64,000 nt of DNA from Streptococcus oralis subsp. dentisani (GTDB lineage: Bacteria; Bacillota; Bacilli; Lactobacillales; Streptococcaceae): assembly GCF_002096335.1 (NCBI RefSeq), contig NZ_NCUW01000030.1, positions 248,001 through 312,000 on the forward strand, written 5' to 3'. Position 1 is the first letter of the stretch. Every line of letters begins with the position of its first letter. A model generated the notes under the pieces. That model saw only the letters and a program-made list of their open reading frames with translations. It was not told the origin of the DNA and ran no database searches. Positions 47,385-58,052 of the stretch are shown one piece after another. Made by a program: the position numbers and the translations under genes.

Positions 47385-47876
47385 ATGAATTCTCTATTTG
47401 ATGAATTTCGAACAATTTGTTCTCATTTAAACCAAGTCGGGATCACTCCGACTCTCATGGGCTCTTTGGGGTTTGAATACCGTTCAAATGAAGAATGGGG
47501 GCCGTCAGACATTGACATTCATGTGCCTGGTGACCCTAGAGGTTGGGAAGCACCTGATCATCTCAGAATTTATGATTGGGATAAGATAATGAAAGTGATG
47601 AAACGCTTAGGTTACGCCTTAATAGATATTCATGAGCATGAATTCCAAAAGGATGGTCTGAGCGTTGAATTCGGAAGTATCGATTCTTTACCTGATTTTG
47701 CAGGAGTTTCGGAATCAGATATAGAGCTGATTCATCACGAAAACATCACTTTTCGCGTTCCAAGTTTAGAACAGTATTTAAGTATTTACAAGGCTTCTTC
47801 CCAAGATTCCTATCGAAATGAGCACAATAACAATAAGGATTTTAAAAAGATAGAGTGGTTGGAAAGACATTTGTAA
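47385..47876 (+). CDS. nucleotidyltransferase-fold protein
   Basis: A 163-residue protein with the minimal nucleotidyltransferase pattern: MGSLGFEYRS followed by GPSDIDIHVPGD (GS then DxD), and a third acidic position in VEFGSI. No helix-turn-helix or signal is visible. The family includes small NTases of unknown substrate, sometimes toxin-like. GGGGGAGG lies before the ATG. It is followed by a terminator. Confidence 0.7.
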   Translation: MNSLFDEFRTICSHLNQVGITPTLMGSLGFEYRSNEEWGPSDIDIHVPGDPRGWEAPDHLRIYDWDKIMKVMKRLGYALIDIHEHEFQKDGLSVEFGSIDSLPDFAGVSESDIELIHHENITFRVPSLEQYLSIYKASSQDSYRNEHNNNKDFKKIEWLERHL

Positions 47877-47898
47877 AATCATATGTAGAAAATAGTGA

Positions 47899-47922
47899 AG
47901 CAAATCGATTTGCTGTTTTTTT
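47899..47922 (+). terminator. terminator after the nucleotidyltransferase-fold gene
   Basis: AGCAAATCGATTTGCT is a perfect palindromic hairpin followed by G and seven T's. Confidence 0.8.
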
Positions 47923-48049
47923 GTATTGATTGAACGTGAGGCAATTTGTGATGGAGTTATGTGAATACAAAGGGTACATGGATACATACAAGAGACTCAT
48001 TAGTTTTTTTGTCAATTTGTTCGATAGTTAGATAAGAGTTAGATAATAC

Positions 48050-48085
48050 AAAAACAGTCCCTTCTGACTACAAGGAACTGTTTTT
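48050..48085. terminator. ldh terminator
   Basis: AAAAACAGT plus CCCTT pairs with AAGGAACTGTTTTT around an 8-base loop, with A's and T's on both flanks. It ends ldh on the minus strand and may act in both directions. Confidence 0.85.
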
Positions 48086-48092
48086 ATATGGA

Positions 48093-49082
<990 letters not shown>

Positions 49083-49128
49083 CTAAACATCTCCTTCATT
49101 TTTTTTAGGGGAATCCCCAGACACTTTC

Positions 49129-49157
49129 ATTCTATCACTTTTAAAAAACTTTGTCAC
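49129..49157 (-). promoter_or_regulatory. ldh promoter
   Basis: On the minus strand, GTGACA (49157-49152), 17 bases, TAGAAT (49134-49129), about 50 bases before the ldh ATG. Confidence 0.7.
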
Positions 49158-49178
49158 GAATATGCCCTCTTGTTCTTG

Positions 49179-49193
49179 ATGTAAACGTTTTAG
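49179..49193. promoter_or_regulatory. candidate CcpA (cre) site upstream of ldh
   Basis: ATGTAAACGTTTTAG matches the cre consensus WTGWAARCGYWWWCW at 13 of 15 positions. It lies about 22 bases upstream of the ldh -35, the position expected for activation by CcpA. Confidence 0.6.
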
Positions 49194-49226
49194 TGATTTC
49201 CAAAGACTGAAATGATGTACATTTTA

Positions 49227-49235
49227 TGGTATAAT
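49227..49235 (+). promoter_or_regulatory. gyrA extended -10 promoter
   Basis: TGGTATAAT at 49227-49235, about 38 bases before the gyrA ATG. Confidence 0.65.
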
Positions 49236-49272
49236 ATATCTAGTTACTAATAGTGAAATGAGGCATTTATGA

Positions 49273-51741
49273 ATGCAGGATAGAAATTTAGTGAATGTCA
49301 ATCTGACAAAGGAGATGAAGACTAGCTTTATCGACTACGCCATGAGTGTTATCGTAGCTCGTGCTCTTCCTGATGTTCGAGATGGCTTGAAACCAGTTCA
49401 CCGTCGTATTCTTTACGGAATGAATGAATTAGGTGTTACTCCAGACAAACCCCATAAAAAGTCAGCCCGTATCACAGGGGATGTTATGGGTAAATATCAC
49501 CCACACGGAGATTCCTCTATTTATGAAGCTATGGTCCGCATGGCCCAGTGGTGGAGTTACCGTTACATGCTCGTTGATGGGCATGGAAACTTTGGTTCCA
49601 TGGATGGGGACGGTGCTGCCGCGCAACGTTACACTGAGGCACGTATGAGCAAGATTGCTCTTGAAATGCTTCGTGATATCAATAAAAATACGGTTGATTT
49701 CGTAGACAACTACGATGCCAATGAACGTGAACCTCTGGTCTTGCCAGCTCGTTTTCCAAACCTTTTGGTCAATGGGGCGACTGGAATTGCTGTTGGGATG
49801 GCTACCAACATTCCTCCTCACAACCTTGGTGAAACCATTGATGCCGTGAAGCTGGTCATGGACAATCCAGATGTGACTACTAAGGACTTGATGGAAGTCT
49901 TGCCTGGTCCAGACTTTCCAACTGGTGCCCTTGTTATGGGGAAATCAGGTATTCATAAGGCCTACGAAACTGGTAAAGGTTCGATTGTTCTTCGTTCTCG
50001 TACAGAGATTGAAACTACTAAGACAGGTCGTGAGCGTATCGTTGTAACGGAATTTCCTTACATGGTTAATAAAACCAAGGTGCATGAGCATATTGTTCGC
50101 TTGGTTCAGGAAAAACGGATTGAGGGCATTACTGCGGTCCGTGATGAATCCAACCGTGAAGGGGTTCGTTTCGTTATCGAAGTCAAACGCGATGCCTCCG
50201 CAAATGTTATCCTTAACAATCTCTTCAAGATGACCCAGATGCAAACCAACTTTGGTTTCAATATGCTGGCGATTCAGAATGGCGTACCGAAAATCTTGTC
50301 TCTTCGTCAAATTTTGGATGCTTATATCGAGCACCAAAAGGAAGTGGTTGTTCGTCGTACCCGTTTTGACAAGGAAAAAGCAGAAGCGCGTGCGCACATC
50401 TTAGAAGGTCTTTTAATTGCACTTGACCATATCGACGAGGTAATCCGTATCATCCGTGCTAGTGAAACGGATGCCGAAGCACAAGCTGAGTTGATGAGCA
50501 AGTTTAAACTTTCAGAGCGTCAAAGTCAGGCTATCCTTGATATGCGTCTTCGTCGTTTGACAGGATTGGAACGTGATAAGATTCAGTCTGAGTATGATGA
50601 ATTGATTGCCTTGATTGCAGATTTGGCCGATATTCTTGCCAAACCTGAGCGTGTGGCCCAAATCATCAAAGAGGAGCTGGACGAAGTCAAACGCAAGTTT
50701 GGTGACAAGCGCCGTACTGAGTTGATGGTCGGAGAAGTCTTAACTCTTGAAGATGAAGATTTGATTGAGGAGACGGATGTCTTGATTACCCTTTCTAACA
50801 AGGGCTACATTAAACGTCTGGACCAAGGTGAGTTCACTGCCCAAAAACGTGGTGGCCGTGGAGTCCAAGGTACTGGTGTTAAGGATGATGACTTTGTGCG
50901 TGAGTTGGTTTCAACCAGCACTCATGATCACCTGCTCTTCTTTACTAATAAAGGACGTGTCTATCGCCTTAAAGGTTATGAAATCCCAGAGTATGGCCGT
51001 ACAGCCAAGGGCTTGCCAGTTGTCAATCTTTTGAAGTTAGACGAAGGCGAAAGCATTCAGACCATCATCAACGTTGAGTCTGAACGTAGTGATGATGCTT
51101 ATCTCTTTTTTACAACTCGTCACGGAATCGTGAAGAGAACCAGCGTCAAGGAATTTGCTAACATTCGTCAGAATGGACTTAAGGCCTTGAATCTCAAGGA
51201 TGAGGATGAGTTGATCAATGTCTTGCTGACAGAAGAAGATACCGATATCATCATTGGTACCAAGTTTGGTTATTCTGTTCGCTTTAATCAGTCAGCTGTT
51301 CGTGGAATGAGCCGTATCGCGACAGGTGTCCGAGGAGTCAATCTTCGTGAAGGTGATACAGTAGTTGGCGCAAGTGTTATTACTGACCAGGATGAGGTCC
51401 TTATCATCACTGAAAAAGGTTATGGTAAACGTACTCTTGCTACTGAATATCCAACTAAAGGCCGTGGTGGTAAAGGAATGAAGACAGCCAATGTTGCTGA
51501 GAAGAATGGTCCTCTTGCAGGCCTCCTCACTGTTAAAGGTGATGAAGATCTGATGATTATCACGGATACAGGGGTCATGATTCGAACAAACGTTGCCAAT
51601 ATTTCACAAACAGGACGCTCAACGATGGGAGTTAAGGTGATGCGTCTAGACCAAGATGCCAAGATTGTGACCTTTACAACGGTTGCCGCAGCAGAAAAAG
51701 AAGAAGTTGGGACTGAAATTGAAACAGAGAGTGAAGTATAA
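49273..51741 (+). CDS. gyrA: DNA gyrase subunit A
   Basis: The breakage-reunion subunit of gyrase, which introduces negative supercoils. The 822-residue product has the catalytic Tyr in [11 protein letters not shown] and the quinolone-resistance region [12 protein letters not shown] with Ser81 and Glu85, the susceptible residues in pneumococcal numbering. Six C-terminal beta-pinwheel repeats follow, including the GyrA-box-like [11 protein letters not shown]. An overlapping ATG at 49269 is out of frame. The stop overlaps srtA by one base. Confidence 0.98.
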   Translation: MQDRNLVNVNLTKEMKTSFIDYAMSVIVARALPDVRDGLKPVHRRILYGMNELGVTPDKPHKKSARITGDVMGKYHPHGDSSIYEAMVRMAQWWSYRYMLVDGHGNFGSMDGDGAAAQRYTEARMSKIALEMLRDINKNTVDFVDNYDANEREPLVLPARFPNLLVNGATGIAVGMATNIPPHNLGETIDAVKLVMDNPDVTTKDLMEVLPGPDFPTGALVMGKSGIHKAYETGKGSIVLRSRTEIETTKTGRERIVVTEFPYMVNKTKVHEHIVRLVQEKRIEGITAVRDESNREGVRFVIEVKRDASANVILNNLFKMTQMQTNFGFNMLAIQNGVPKILSLRQILDAYIEHQKEVVVRRTRFDKEKAEARAHILEGLLIALDHIDEVIRIIRASETDAEAQAELMSKFKLSERQSQAILDMRLRRLTGLERDKIQSEYDELIALIADLADILAKPERVAQIIKEELDEVKRKFGDKRRTELMVGEVLTLEDEDLIEETDVLITLSNKGYIKRLDQGEFTAQKRGGRGVQGTGVKDDDFVRELVSTSTHDHLLFFTNKGRVYRLKGYEIPEYGRTAKGLPVVNLLKLDEGESIQTIINVESERSDDAYLFFTTRHGIVKRTSVKEFANIRQNGLKALNLKDEDELINVLLTEEDTDIIIGTKFGYSVRFNQSAVRGMSRIATGVRGVNLREGDTVVGASVITDQDEVLIITEKGYGKRTLATEYPTKGRGGKGMKTANVAEKNGPLAGLLTVKGDEDLMIITDTGVMIRTNVANISQTGRSTMGVKVMRLDQDAKIVTFTTVAAAEKEEVGTEIETESEV

Positions 51742-52487
51742 TGTCTGAAAAAGATAATAAAAAGAAAAAAAAGAAACGCAGAAACCTGCTGACCAATATC
51801 CTAGCAGTCTTTCTCATCCTCTTGTCTTTGGTCTTGATTTTTAATTCAAAGATCCGAAACATGTTTATGGTTTGGAATACCAATAAATATCAAGTCAGTC
51901 AGGTGACTAAGGAAAAGATTGAAGAGAATAAAGAGGCAGAAGGAAATTTCGATTTTGATTCTGTCAAATCAATCTCATCAGAAGCGGTGTTAGCTGCCCA
52001 GTGGGATGCTCAACAACTTCCAGTCATAGGAGGGATTGCCATTCCTGAAGTAGAGATCAACCTGCCTATTTTTAAAGGTTTAGATAATGTAAACTTGTTC
52101 TACGGGGCAGGGACCATGAAAGCAAATCAGAAAATGGGGGAAGGCAACTATTCACTAGCAAGCCACCATATCTTTACTGCTGAAAATGCAAGCCAAATGC
52201 TCTTTTCGCCTTTGGTCAATGCCAAAGCAGGGATGAAAATTTATCTGACTGATAAAGATAAAGTATACACCTATGAGATTCGTGAGGTGAAGCACGTAAC
52301 GCCTGATCGCGTAGACGAAATTGAAGACCGTGATGGTATCAAAGAAATCACATTGGTAACCTGTGTCGACTATGACGCGACAGAGCGAATTATTGTTAAA
52401 GGTGATTTTAAAGAAGTTAAAGCATATTCAGAAACATCTGATGATGTCCTTAGTGCCTTTAATAAACCATATAAACAGCGTTATTAA
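51741..52487 (+). CDS. srtA: class A sortase
   Basis: A membrane transpeptidase that cleaves LPxTG motifs and attaches surface proteins to the wall. The 248-residue product has a Lys-rich N-terminus, a signal-anchor at about residues 14-33, and the sortase beta barrel. The catalytic residues are His142 or 143 in LASHHIFTAENASQM, Cys208 in TLVTCVDY, and Arg216 in ATERIIVKG. It is translationally coupled to gyrA, as in related streptococci. Neither Pht protein in this window has an LPxTG motif, so its substrates are elsewhere. Confidence 0.97.
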   Translation: MSEKDNKKKKKKRRNLLTNILAVFLILLSLVLIFNSKIRNMFMVWNTNKYQVSQVTKEKIEENKEAEGNFDFDSVKSISSEAVLAAQWDAQQLPVIGGIAIPEVEINLPIFKGLDNVNLFYGAGTMKANQKMGEGNYSLASHHIFTAENASQMLFSPLVNAKAGMKIYLTDKDKVYTYEIREVKHVTPDRVDEIEDRDGIKEITLVTCVDYDATERIIVKGDFKEVKAYSETSDDVLSAFNKPYKQRY

Positions 52488-52496
52488 ACTCTAATG

Positions 52497-52527
52497 AACC
52501 AGTGAAATAGTCATTTCGCTGGTTTTT
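52497..52527 (+). terminator. srtA terminator
   Basis: AACCAGTGAAAT pairs with ATTTCGCTGGTT (one G-U) around AGTC, followed by T's. Confidence 0.85.
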
Positions 52528-52686
52528 GTGTGAACAAAGAGAACTAAAAAAACTTTTAAAGAAAAATATGAGAAGTATTACAAGTGAAATTTTTTGAACA
52601 AAACTTTCATATTTCACGGGAAACGCTTTCTTGAAAACAAGAATTATGTTATAATTATCACAAATAAAAGTTTTAGGAGTTTTTTT

Positions 52687-53484
52687 ATGGTCTCTTCAGA
52701 ATTTATCTCAAAGATTGAATTTGCTTGCAAGAAGAAGGAAAGTCTTTATAGTCAAAGTAAATTTAAGTATGCGATTCGTTCTATGTTTGCAGGTGCCTTT
52801 CTAACATTTAGTACGGCTGCGGGTGCAGTTGGAGCTGACTTGATTAATAAAATAGCGCCAGGTAGCGGACGTTTTCTTTTCCCATTTGTTTTTGCTTGGG
52901 GATTGGCCTACATTGTTTTCTTGAATGCTGAGTTGGTAACTTCAAACATGATGTTCTTGACTGCTGGCAGTTTCTTGAAAAAAATCTCTTGGAGAAAAAC
53001 AGCTGAGATTTTACTATACTGTACCTTGTTCAACCTCATCGGAGCTTTGATAGCAGGTTGGGGCTTTGCCCACTCAGCAGCCTATGCAAATCTGACTCAT
53101 GATAGTTTCATCTCAGGGGTTGTAGAGATGAAGTTAGGTCGTTCAAATGAGTTAGTCTTACTTGAAGGTATTTTAGCCAATATCTTTGTAAACATTGCCA
53201 TTCTTTCATTTGTTTTGGTCAAAGATGGTGGTGCCAAACTTTGGCTTGTCTTATCAGCGATTTACATGTTTGTATTCTTGACAAACGAGCACATTGCTGC
53301 GAACTTTGCTTCTTTCGCGATTGTGAAATTCAGTGTTGCAGCGGATTCAATTGCAAACTTTGACATTCCTAATATTCTTCGTCACTGGGGTGTAACCTTT
53401 GTCGGGAACTTTATCGGAGGAGGTCTCTTGATGGGCTTGCCATACGCCTTCCTCAATAAAAACGAAGATACTTATGTCGATTAA
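52687..53484 (+). CDS. formate/nitrite transporter family protein
   Basis: A pentameric FNT channel, probably exporting formate made by pyruvate formate-lyase. The 265-residue product has six membrane helices. Typical features are AGAFLTFSTAAGAVGADL, FLNAELVTSNMM, the broken-helix VTSN region and LTNEHIAANFASF. The ATG at 52687 follows TAGGAG by 7 bases; the longer frame upstream is not coding-like. Confidence 0.92.
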   Translation: MVSSEFISKIEFACKKKESLYSQSKFKYAIRSMFAGAFLTFSTAAGAVGADLINKIAPGSGRFLFPFVFAWGLAYIVFLNAELVTSNMMFLTAGSFLKKISWRKTAEILLYCTLFNLIGALIAGWGFAHSAAYANLTHDSFISGVVEMKLGRSNELVLLEGILANIFVNIAILSFVLVKDGGAKLWLVLSAIYMFVFLTNEHIAANFASFAIVKFSVAADSIANFDIPNILRHWGVTFVGNFIGGGLLMGLPYAFLNKNEDTYVD

Positions 53485-53491
53485 AGAAATG

Positions 53492-53515
53492 AGCACGAGT
53501 TAATCGTGCTTTTTT
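53492..53515 (+). terminator. FNT gene terminator
   Basis: AGCACGA and TCGTGCT pair exactly around GTTAA, followed by T's. Confidence 0.85.
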
Positions 53516-53573
53516 GTTTGATGTGTATGACTAGTCATAGTTGTTCCTTATATCAAAATATAGAAAAACGGTA

Positions 53574-53603
53574 TTGGAAAAGACTGGTACAAGATGATAC
53601 AAT
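53574..53603 (+). promoter_or_regulatory. promoter of the sulfhydrylase gene
   Basis: TTGGAA at 53574-53579, 18 bases, TACAAT at 53598-53603 with an upstream TG (TGATACAAT). Confidence 0.6.
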
Positions 53604-53634
53604 ATCCGTAATGAAGCTATTTGGAGGTCATCTT

Positions 53635-54915
53635 ATGACTCGTGATTTTAAATTTGAAACCCTACAATTGCATGCTGGACAAGTCGTTGATCCAGCGACC
53701 AAGTCTCGTGCAGTACCGATTTATCAAACAACATCCTTCGTTTTTGATGACACGCAGGAAGGTGCAGATCTTTTTGCCTTGAGAAAACCAGGCAATATCT
53801 ATACTCGCATCACCAACCCTACAACAGCGACCTTTGAAGAACGAATTGCTGCCCTTGAAGGTGGTGTCGGAGCACTAGCGACAGCATCAGGTATGGCTGC
53901 TGTAACCTACACTATTTTGGCGCTTGCTCACGCTGGTGACCATGTGGTGGCTGCGTCAACTATTTACGGTGGGACCTTCAACCTCTTGAAAGAAACCCTT
54001 CCTCGTTATGGGATCACAACTACCTTTGTCGATGTGGATAATCTGGAGGAAGTTGAAGCAGCTATCAATGACAATACCAAGCTTGTCTTGATTGAAACCT
54101 TGGGCAACCCCTTGATTAACATTCCTGACTTGGAAAAATTGGCCGAAATTGCTCATAAACACCAAATTCCTCTCGTTTCGGACAATACTTTTGCCACACC
54201 GTATTTGATTAACGTCTTCTCTCACGGTGTAGATATTGCCATTCACTCAGCAACTAAGTTTATCGGTGGTCATGGTACGACTATTGGTGGTGTTATCGTG
54301 GATAGTGGTCGTTTTGACTGGGAAGCTTCAGGAAAATTCCCTCAATTTGTAGAGGAAGATCCTAGCTACCACAACTTGAGCTATACTCGCGATGTTGGGG
54401 CAGCAGCCTTTATCATCGCTGTTCGAGTTCAATTGCTTCGTGATACTGGTGCAGCCTTGTCACCATTTAATGCTTTCCTATTACTCCAAGGACTCGAAAC
54501 GCTTTCGCTTCGTGTAGAACGCCATATTCAAAATACAGAGAAAATCGTTGATTTCCTTGTTAACCATCCTAAGGTAGAAAAAGTCAACTATCCAAAACTA
54601 GCTGACAGTCCTTACCGTGCTTTGGCTGAGAAATACTTGCCAAAAGGTGTAGGTTCAATCTTTACCTTCCATGTCAAAGGTGGAGAAGCAGAAGCCCGCA
54701 AGGTGATTGATAATTTGGAAATCTTCTCTGACCTTGCAAACGTTGCAGATGCTAAGTCCCTTGTGGTCCATCCAGCCACAACCACTCACGGTCAGTTGTC
54801 AGAAAAAGATCTAGAAGCAGCAGGTGTCACACCAAACCAAATCCGCTTGTCTATCGGTCTTGAAAATGTAGAGGATTTGATTGAAGATTTGCGTTTGGCC
54901 TTGGAAAAAATTTAA
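53635..54915 (+). CDS. O-acetylhomoserine aminocarboxypropyltransferase/cysteine synthase
   Basis: A Cys/Met-metabolism PLP enzyme of about 426 residues that makes homocysteine (or cysteine) from O-acetylhomoserine (or O-acetylserine) and sulfide. Motifs: TLQLHAGQVVDPATKSRAVP (start), YTRITNPTTATFEERIAALEGG, and the PLP lysine in HSATKFIGGHGTTIGG. The insertion and length favour the MetY type over cystathionine gamma-synthase. The ATG at 53635 follows TTGGAGG; the upstream open frame contains the promoter and is not coding. Confidence 0.92.
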   Translation: MTRDFKFETLQLHAGQVVDPATKSRAVPIYQTTSFVFDDTQEGADLFALRKPGNIYTRITNPTTATFEERIAALEGGVGALATASGMAAVTYTILALAHAGDHVVAASTIYGGTFNLLKETLPRYGITTTFVDVDNLEEVEAAINDNTKLVLIETLGNPLINIPDLEKLAEIAHKHQIPLVSDNTFATPYLINVFSHGVDIAIHSATKFIGGHGTTIGGVIVDSGRFDWEASGKFPQFVEEDPSYHNLSYTRDVGAAAFIIAVRVQLLRDTGAALSPFNAFLLLQGLETLSLRVERHIQNTEKIVDFLVNHPKVEKVNYPKLADSPYRALAEKYLPKGVGSIFTFHVKGGEAEARKVIDNLEIFSDLANVADAKSLVVHPATTTHGQLSEKDLEAAGVTPNQIRLSIGLENVEDLIEDLRLALEKI

Positions 54916-54927
54916 AGTAACAGATAT

Positions 54928-54955
54928 AAACAGTGGGTTTCGACTCGCTGTTTTT
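54928..54955 (+). terminator. sulfhydrylase gene terminator
   Basis: AAACAGTGGGT pairs with ACTCGCTGTTT (G-U pairs) around a small loop, followed by T's. Confidence 0.75.
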
Positions 54956-54971
54956 GATTTTCCCTCAAGCA

Positions 54972-54980
54972 TGATATAAT
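54972..54980 (+). promoter_or_regulatory. extended -10 promoter of the DUF2130 gene
   Basis: TGATATAAT at 54972-54980, about 30 bases before the ATG. Confidence 0.6.
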
Positions 54981-55009
54981 GGTTACAGAAGTCTAGAAAG
55001 AGGAAAGTT

Positions 55010-56284
55010 ATGAACGAAATCAAATGTCCCAACTGTGGGGAAGTCTTTACAGTAAATGAGAGCCAGTATGCTGAACTTTTGTCCCAAGTGAGAACGACAG
55101 AGTTTGATAAGGAACTACACGATCGCATGAAGCAGGAGCTTGCCCTAGCTGAGCAAAAGGCTATGAATGAGCAACAGTCAAAACTAGCTCAAAAAGACCA
55201 AGAAATTGCCCAATTACAGAGTCAAATCCAAAACTTTGATACAGAGAAAGAATTGGCAAAGAAAGAGGTTGAACAGACAAGTCATGAGGCTTTACTGGCT
55301 AAGGATAAGGAAGTACAGACCTTGGAAAACCAACTGGCTACCTTACGTTTGGAGCATGAAAATCAACTGCAAAAGACCCTCTCTGACCTAGAAAAAGAAC
55401 GAGATCAAGTTAAAAATCAGCTCCTCTTGCAAGAAAAGGAAAATGAGTTGTCTTTGGCTTCTGTTAAGCAGAATTACGAAGCCCAGCTCAAGGCTGCTAG
55501 TGAACAAGTTGAATTTTACAAGAATTTCAAAGCCCAACAATCTACAAAAGCTATCGGGGAGAGTCTGGAACAGTATGCAGAGAGTGAGTTTAACAAGGTT
55601 CGTAGTTTTGCCTTTCCAAATGCCTACTTTGAGAAGGATAACAAGGTCTCTGCGCGTGGGTCTAAAGGCGACTTTATCTTCCGTGAATGTGATGAAAATG
55701 GAGTGGAAATCATTTCCATCATGTTTGAGATGAAAAATGAAGCCGACGGAACAGAGAAGAAACATAAGAATGCGGATTTTTATAAAGAATTGGACAAGGA
55801 CCGTCGTGAAAAGAACTGTGAGTATGCAGTTTTGGTGACCATGCTTGAGGCCGATAACGACTACTTTAATACAGGGATTGTTGATGTTAGCCACGAGTAT
55901 GAAAAGATGTATGTGGTTCGTCCCCAGTTCTTTATCCAGTTAATTGGTCTCTTAAGAAATGCTGCGCTTAATTCTTTGAAATATAAGCAAGAGTTGGCAC
56001 TTGTCCGTGAACAAAACATTGATATCACTCACTTTGAGGAAGATTTGTATGCCTTTAAACTAGCCTTTGCCAAGAACTACAATTCAGCTTCAACTAACTT
56101 TGGTAAAGCCATCGATGAAATCGACAAGGCCATCAAACGGATGGAAGAGGTCAAAAAATTCCTAACAACATCAGAAAACCAACTCCGTCTTGCAAACAAT
56201 AAATTGGAAGATGTTTCGGTTAAAAAATTGACTCGTAAAAATCCAACCATGAAAGCGAAGTTTGATGCCTTGAAGGGGGAATAG
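55010..56284 (+). CDS. DUF2130 domain-containing protein
   Basis: A 424-residue cytosolic protein. It starts with a single CPNCGE zinc-ribbon half, followed by a long Gln/Glu/Lys-rich coiled coil (about residues 40-180). The DUF2130 domain at about 185-400 has the conserved DFIFRECDENG, FEMKNEADGTEKKHKNADF and RREKNCEYAVLVTML. The E-MK and acidic pattern recalls PD-(D/E)XK nucleases, but activity is not established for the family. AAAGAGGAAAG precedes the ATG. Confidence 0.85.
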   Translation: MNEIKCPNCGEVFTVNESQYAELLSQVRTTEFDKELHDRMKQELALAEQKAMNEQQSKLAQKDQEIAQLQSQIQNFDTEKELAKKEVEQTSHEALLAKDKEVQTLENQLATLRLEHENQLQKTLSDLEKERDQVKNQLLLQEKENELSLASVKQNYEAQLKAASEQVEFYKNFKAQQSTKAIGESLEQYAESEFNKVRSFAFPNAYFEKDNKVSARGSKGDFIFRECDENGVEIISIMFEMKNEADGTEKKHKNADFYKELDKDRREKNCEYAVLVTMLEADNDYFNTGIVDVSHEYEKMYVVRPQFFIQLIGLLRNAALNSLKYKQELALVREQNIDITHFEEDLYAFKLAFAKNYNSASTNFGKAIDEIDKAIKRMEEVKKFLTTSENQLRLANNKLEDVSVKKLTRKNPTMKAKFDALKGE

Positions 56285-56293
56285 AAAGCAAAA

Positions 56294-57172
56294 ATGAACG
56301 GTATTATCAACTTAAAAAAAGAAGCGGGAATGACCTCGCATGATGCGGTTTTTAAACTGCGTAAGATTTTGGGGACTAAGAAGATTGGTCATGGTGGGAC
56401 CTTGGATCCGGATGTAGTGGGTGTTTTGCCCATTGCAGTTGGCAAGGCGACCCGCATGGTTGAGTTTATGCAGGATGAGGGCAAGGTCTACGAGGGAGAA
56501 ATCACTCTGGGTTATTCAACAACGACCGAGGATGCTAGTGGGGAAGTGGTCGCAGAGACACCCGTTTTGTCGCCCTTAGATGAAAAGCTTGTCGATGAAG
56601 CAATTACTAGCCTGACTGGGCCTATTACTCAGATTCCTCCCATGTATTCGGCTGTCAAGGTCAATGGTCGCAAGCTCTATGAGTATGCACGTGCTGGTCA
56701 GGAAGTGGAGCGTCCAGAACGTCAGATAACTATTTATAGCTTTGAACGGACAAGTCCGATTTCTTATGAGGGCGAACTTGCACGTTTCACCTTTCGTGTA
56801 AAATGCAGTAAGGGAACTTATATTCGTACCTTGTCTGTTGACTTGGGAGAGAAGTTGGGTTATGCGGCTCACATGTCCCATTTGACACGGACTAGTGCAG
56901 CCGGTTTACAATTGGAAGACGCTCTTACCTTGGAAGAAATTGCTGAAAAAGTGGAGGCTGGTCAATTGGATTTTCTCCATCCTCTAGAGATTGGTACAGG
57001 AGATCTTGTCAAAGTTTTCCTAACTCCAGAAGAAGCTACAGAAGTGCGCTTTGGCCGTTTTATCGAGCTAGACCAAACGGACAAAGAATTGGCTGCCTTT
57101 GAAGGAAATAAGTTGCTAGCTATTCTAGAAAAAAGGGACAATTTTTACAAACCAAGAAAGGTTTTTAGCTAG
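56294..57172 (+). CDS. truB: tRNA pseudouridine(55) synthase
   Basis: Converts U55 of tRNAs to pseudouridine in the T loop. The 292-residue product has the catalytic motif [14 protein letters not shown] with the essential Asp, the N-terminal [25 protein letters not shown] in the middle, and a C-terminal PUA-like part. It starts 10 bases after the upstream stop. Confidence 0.97.
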   Translation: MNGIINLKKEAGMTSHDAVFKLRKILGTKKIGHGGTLDPDVVGVLPIAVGKATRMVEFMQDEGKVYEGEITLGYSTTTEDASGEVVAETPVLSPLDEKLVDEAITSLTGPITQIPPMYSAVKVNGRKLYEYARAGQEVERPERQITIYSFERTSPISYEGELARFTFRVKCSKGTYIRTLSVDLGEKLGYAAHMSHLTRTSAAGLQLEDALTLEEIAEKVEAGQLDFLHPLEIGTGDLVKVFLTPEEATEVRFGRFIELDQTDKELAAFEGNKLLAILEKRDNFYKPRKVFS

Positions 57173-57247
57173 TTTAACTGGAGTGTGGAGATGGATTTGT
57201 GTTTCCCCTAGACTATCCAAATCAGACTATAAATTTTGTAAAAAATA

Positions 57248-57256
57248 TGATAGAAT
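57248..57256 (+). promoter_or_regulatory. udk extended -10 promoter
   Basis: TGATAGAAT at 57248-57256, about 30 bases before the udk ATG. Confidence 0.55.
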
Positions 57257-57285
57257 AGACGACGGATAAAAAAACGGAGGATAGC

Positions 57286-57924
57286 ATGCAAAATAGACCA
57301 ATCATTATCGGAGTGACAGGTGGTTCTGGTGGTGGTAAAACCAGTGTTTCAAGAGCCATTTTATCGCATTTTCCTGATGAAAAGATTTCCATGATTGAGC
57401 ATGATTCATACTACAAGGATCAGTCTCATTTGACCTTTGAAGAGCGTGTCAAAACCAACTACGACCACCCTTTTGCCTTTGATACAGACTTGATGATCGA
57501 GCAAATTAAAGAGTTGTTGGCGGGGCGTCCAGTGGATATCCCTACTTATGACTATACAGCGCATACACGGAGTAAGAAAACCTATCGTCAGGAGCCTCAA
57601 GATGTCTTTATCGTTGAGGGGATTTTGGTCTTGGAGGACAAGCGTCTGCGTGATTTGATGGATATCAAGATTTTTGTGGATACAGATGATGATGTGCGCA
57701 TTATTCGTCGTATCAAGCGCGATATGGAAGAGCGTGGCCGTAGTTTGGATAGCGTGATTGACCAATATCTGGGTGTTGTAAAACCTATGTATCACCAATT
57801 CATCGAGCCGACCAAGCGGTATGCGGATATCGTCATTCCTGAAGGGGTCAGTAATACCGTTGCTATCGACCTTTTGACGACCAAGATTGCAAAGATTTTG
57901 GAAGAAGCTCGAAACAGCAAATAA
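57286..57924 (+). CDS. udk: uridine kinase
   Basis: Phosphorylates uridine and cytidine in salvage. The 212-residue product has the P-loop [26 protein letters not shown], the DHPFAFD substrate motif, and [12 protein letters not shown] in the lid. GGAGG lies before the ATG. A terminator follows. Confidence 0.97.
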   Translation: MQNRPIIIGVTGGSGGGKTSVSRAILSHFPDEKISMIEHDSYYKDQSHLTFEERVKTNYDHPFAFDTDLMIEQIKELLAGRPVDIPTYDYTAHTRSKKTYRQEPQDVFIVEGILVLEDKRLRDLMDIKIFVDTDDDVRIIRRIKRDMEERGRSLDSVIDQYLGVVKPMYHQFIEPTKRYADIVIPEGVSNTVAIDLLTTKIAKILEEARNSK

Positions 57925-57931
57925 TCAGATG

Positions 57932-57952
57932 AGGAGGCTTGGCCTCCTTTTT
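57932..57952 (+). terminator. udk terminator
   Basis: AGGAGGC and GCCTCCT pair around TTG, followed by T's. Confidence 0.8.
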
Positions 57953-58003
57953 CTATTTTTCCTTTCGTTTCGATATGCAAAAGGAGATTTTTAATCATAT
58001 TTT

Positions 58004-58012
58004 TGGTATAAT
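58004..58012 (+). promoter_or_regulatory. extended -10 promoter of the xseA-recN cluster
   Basis: TGGTATAAT at 58004-58012, about 40 bases before xseA. The seven following genes have no other clear promoter or terminator and are tightly packed. Confidence 0.6.
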
Positions 58013-58052
58013 AATACCCATGGAAAAGCAAGAAAATGAATAGTAGGTGGAG

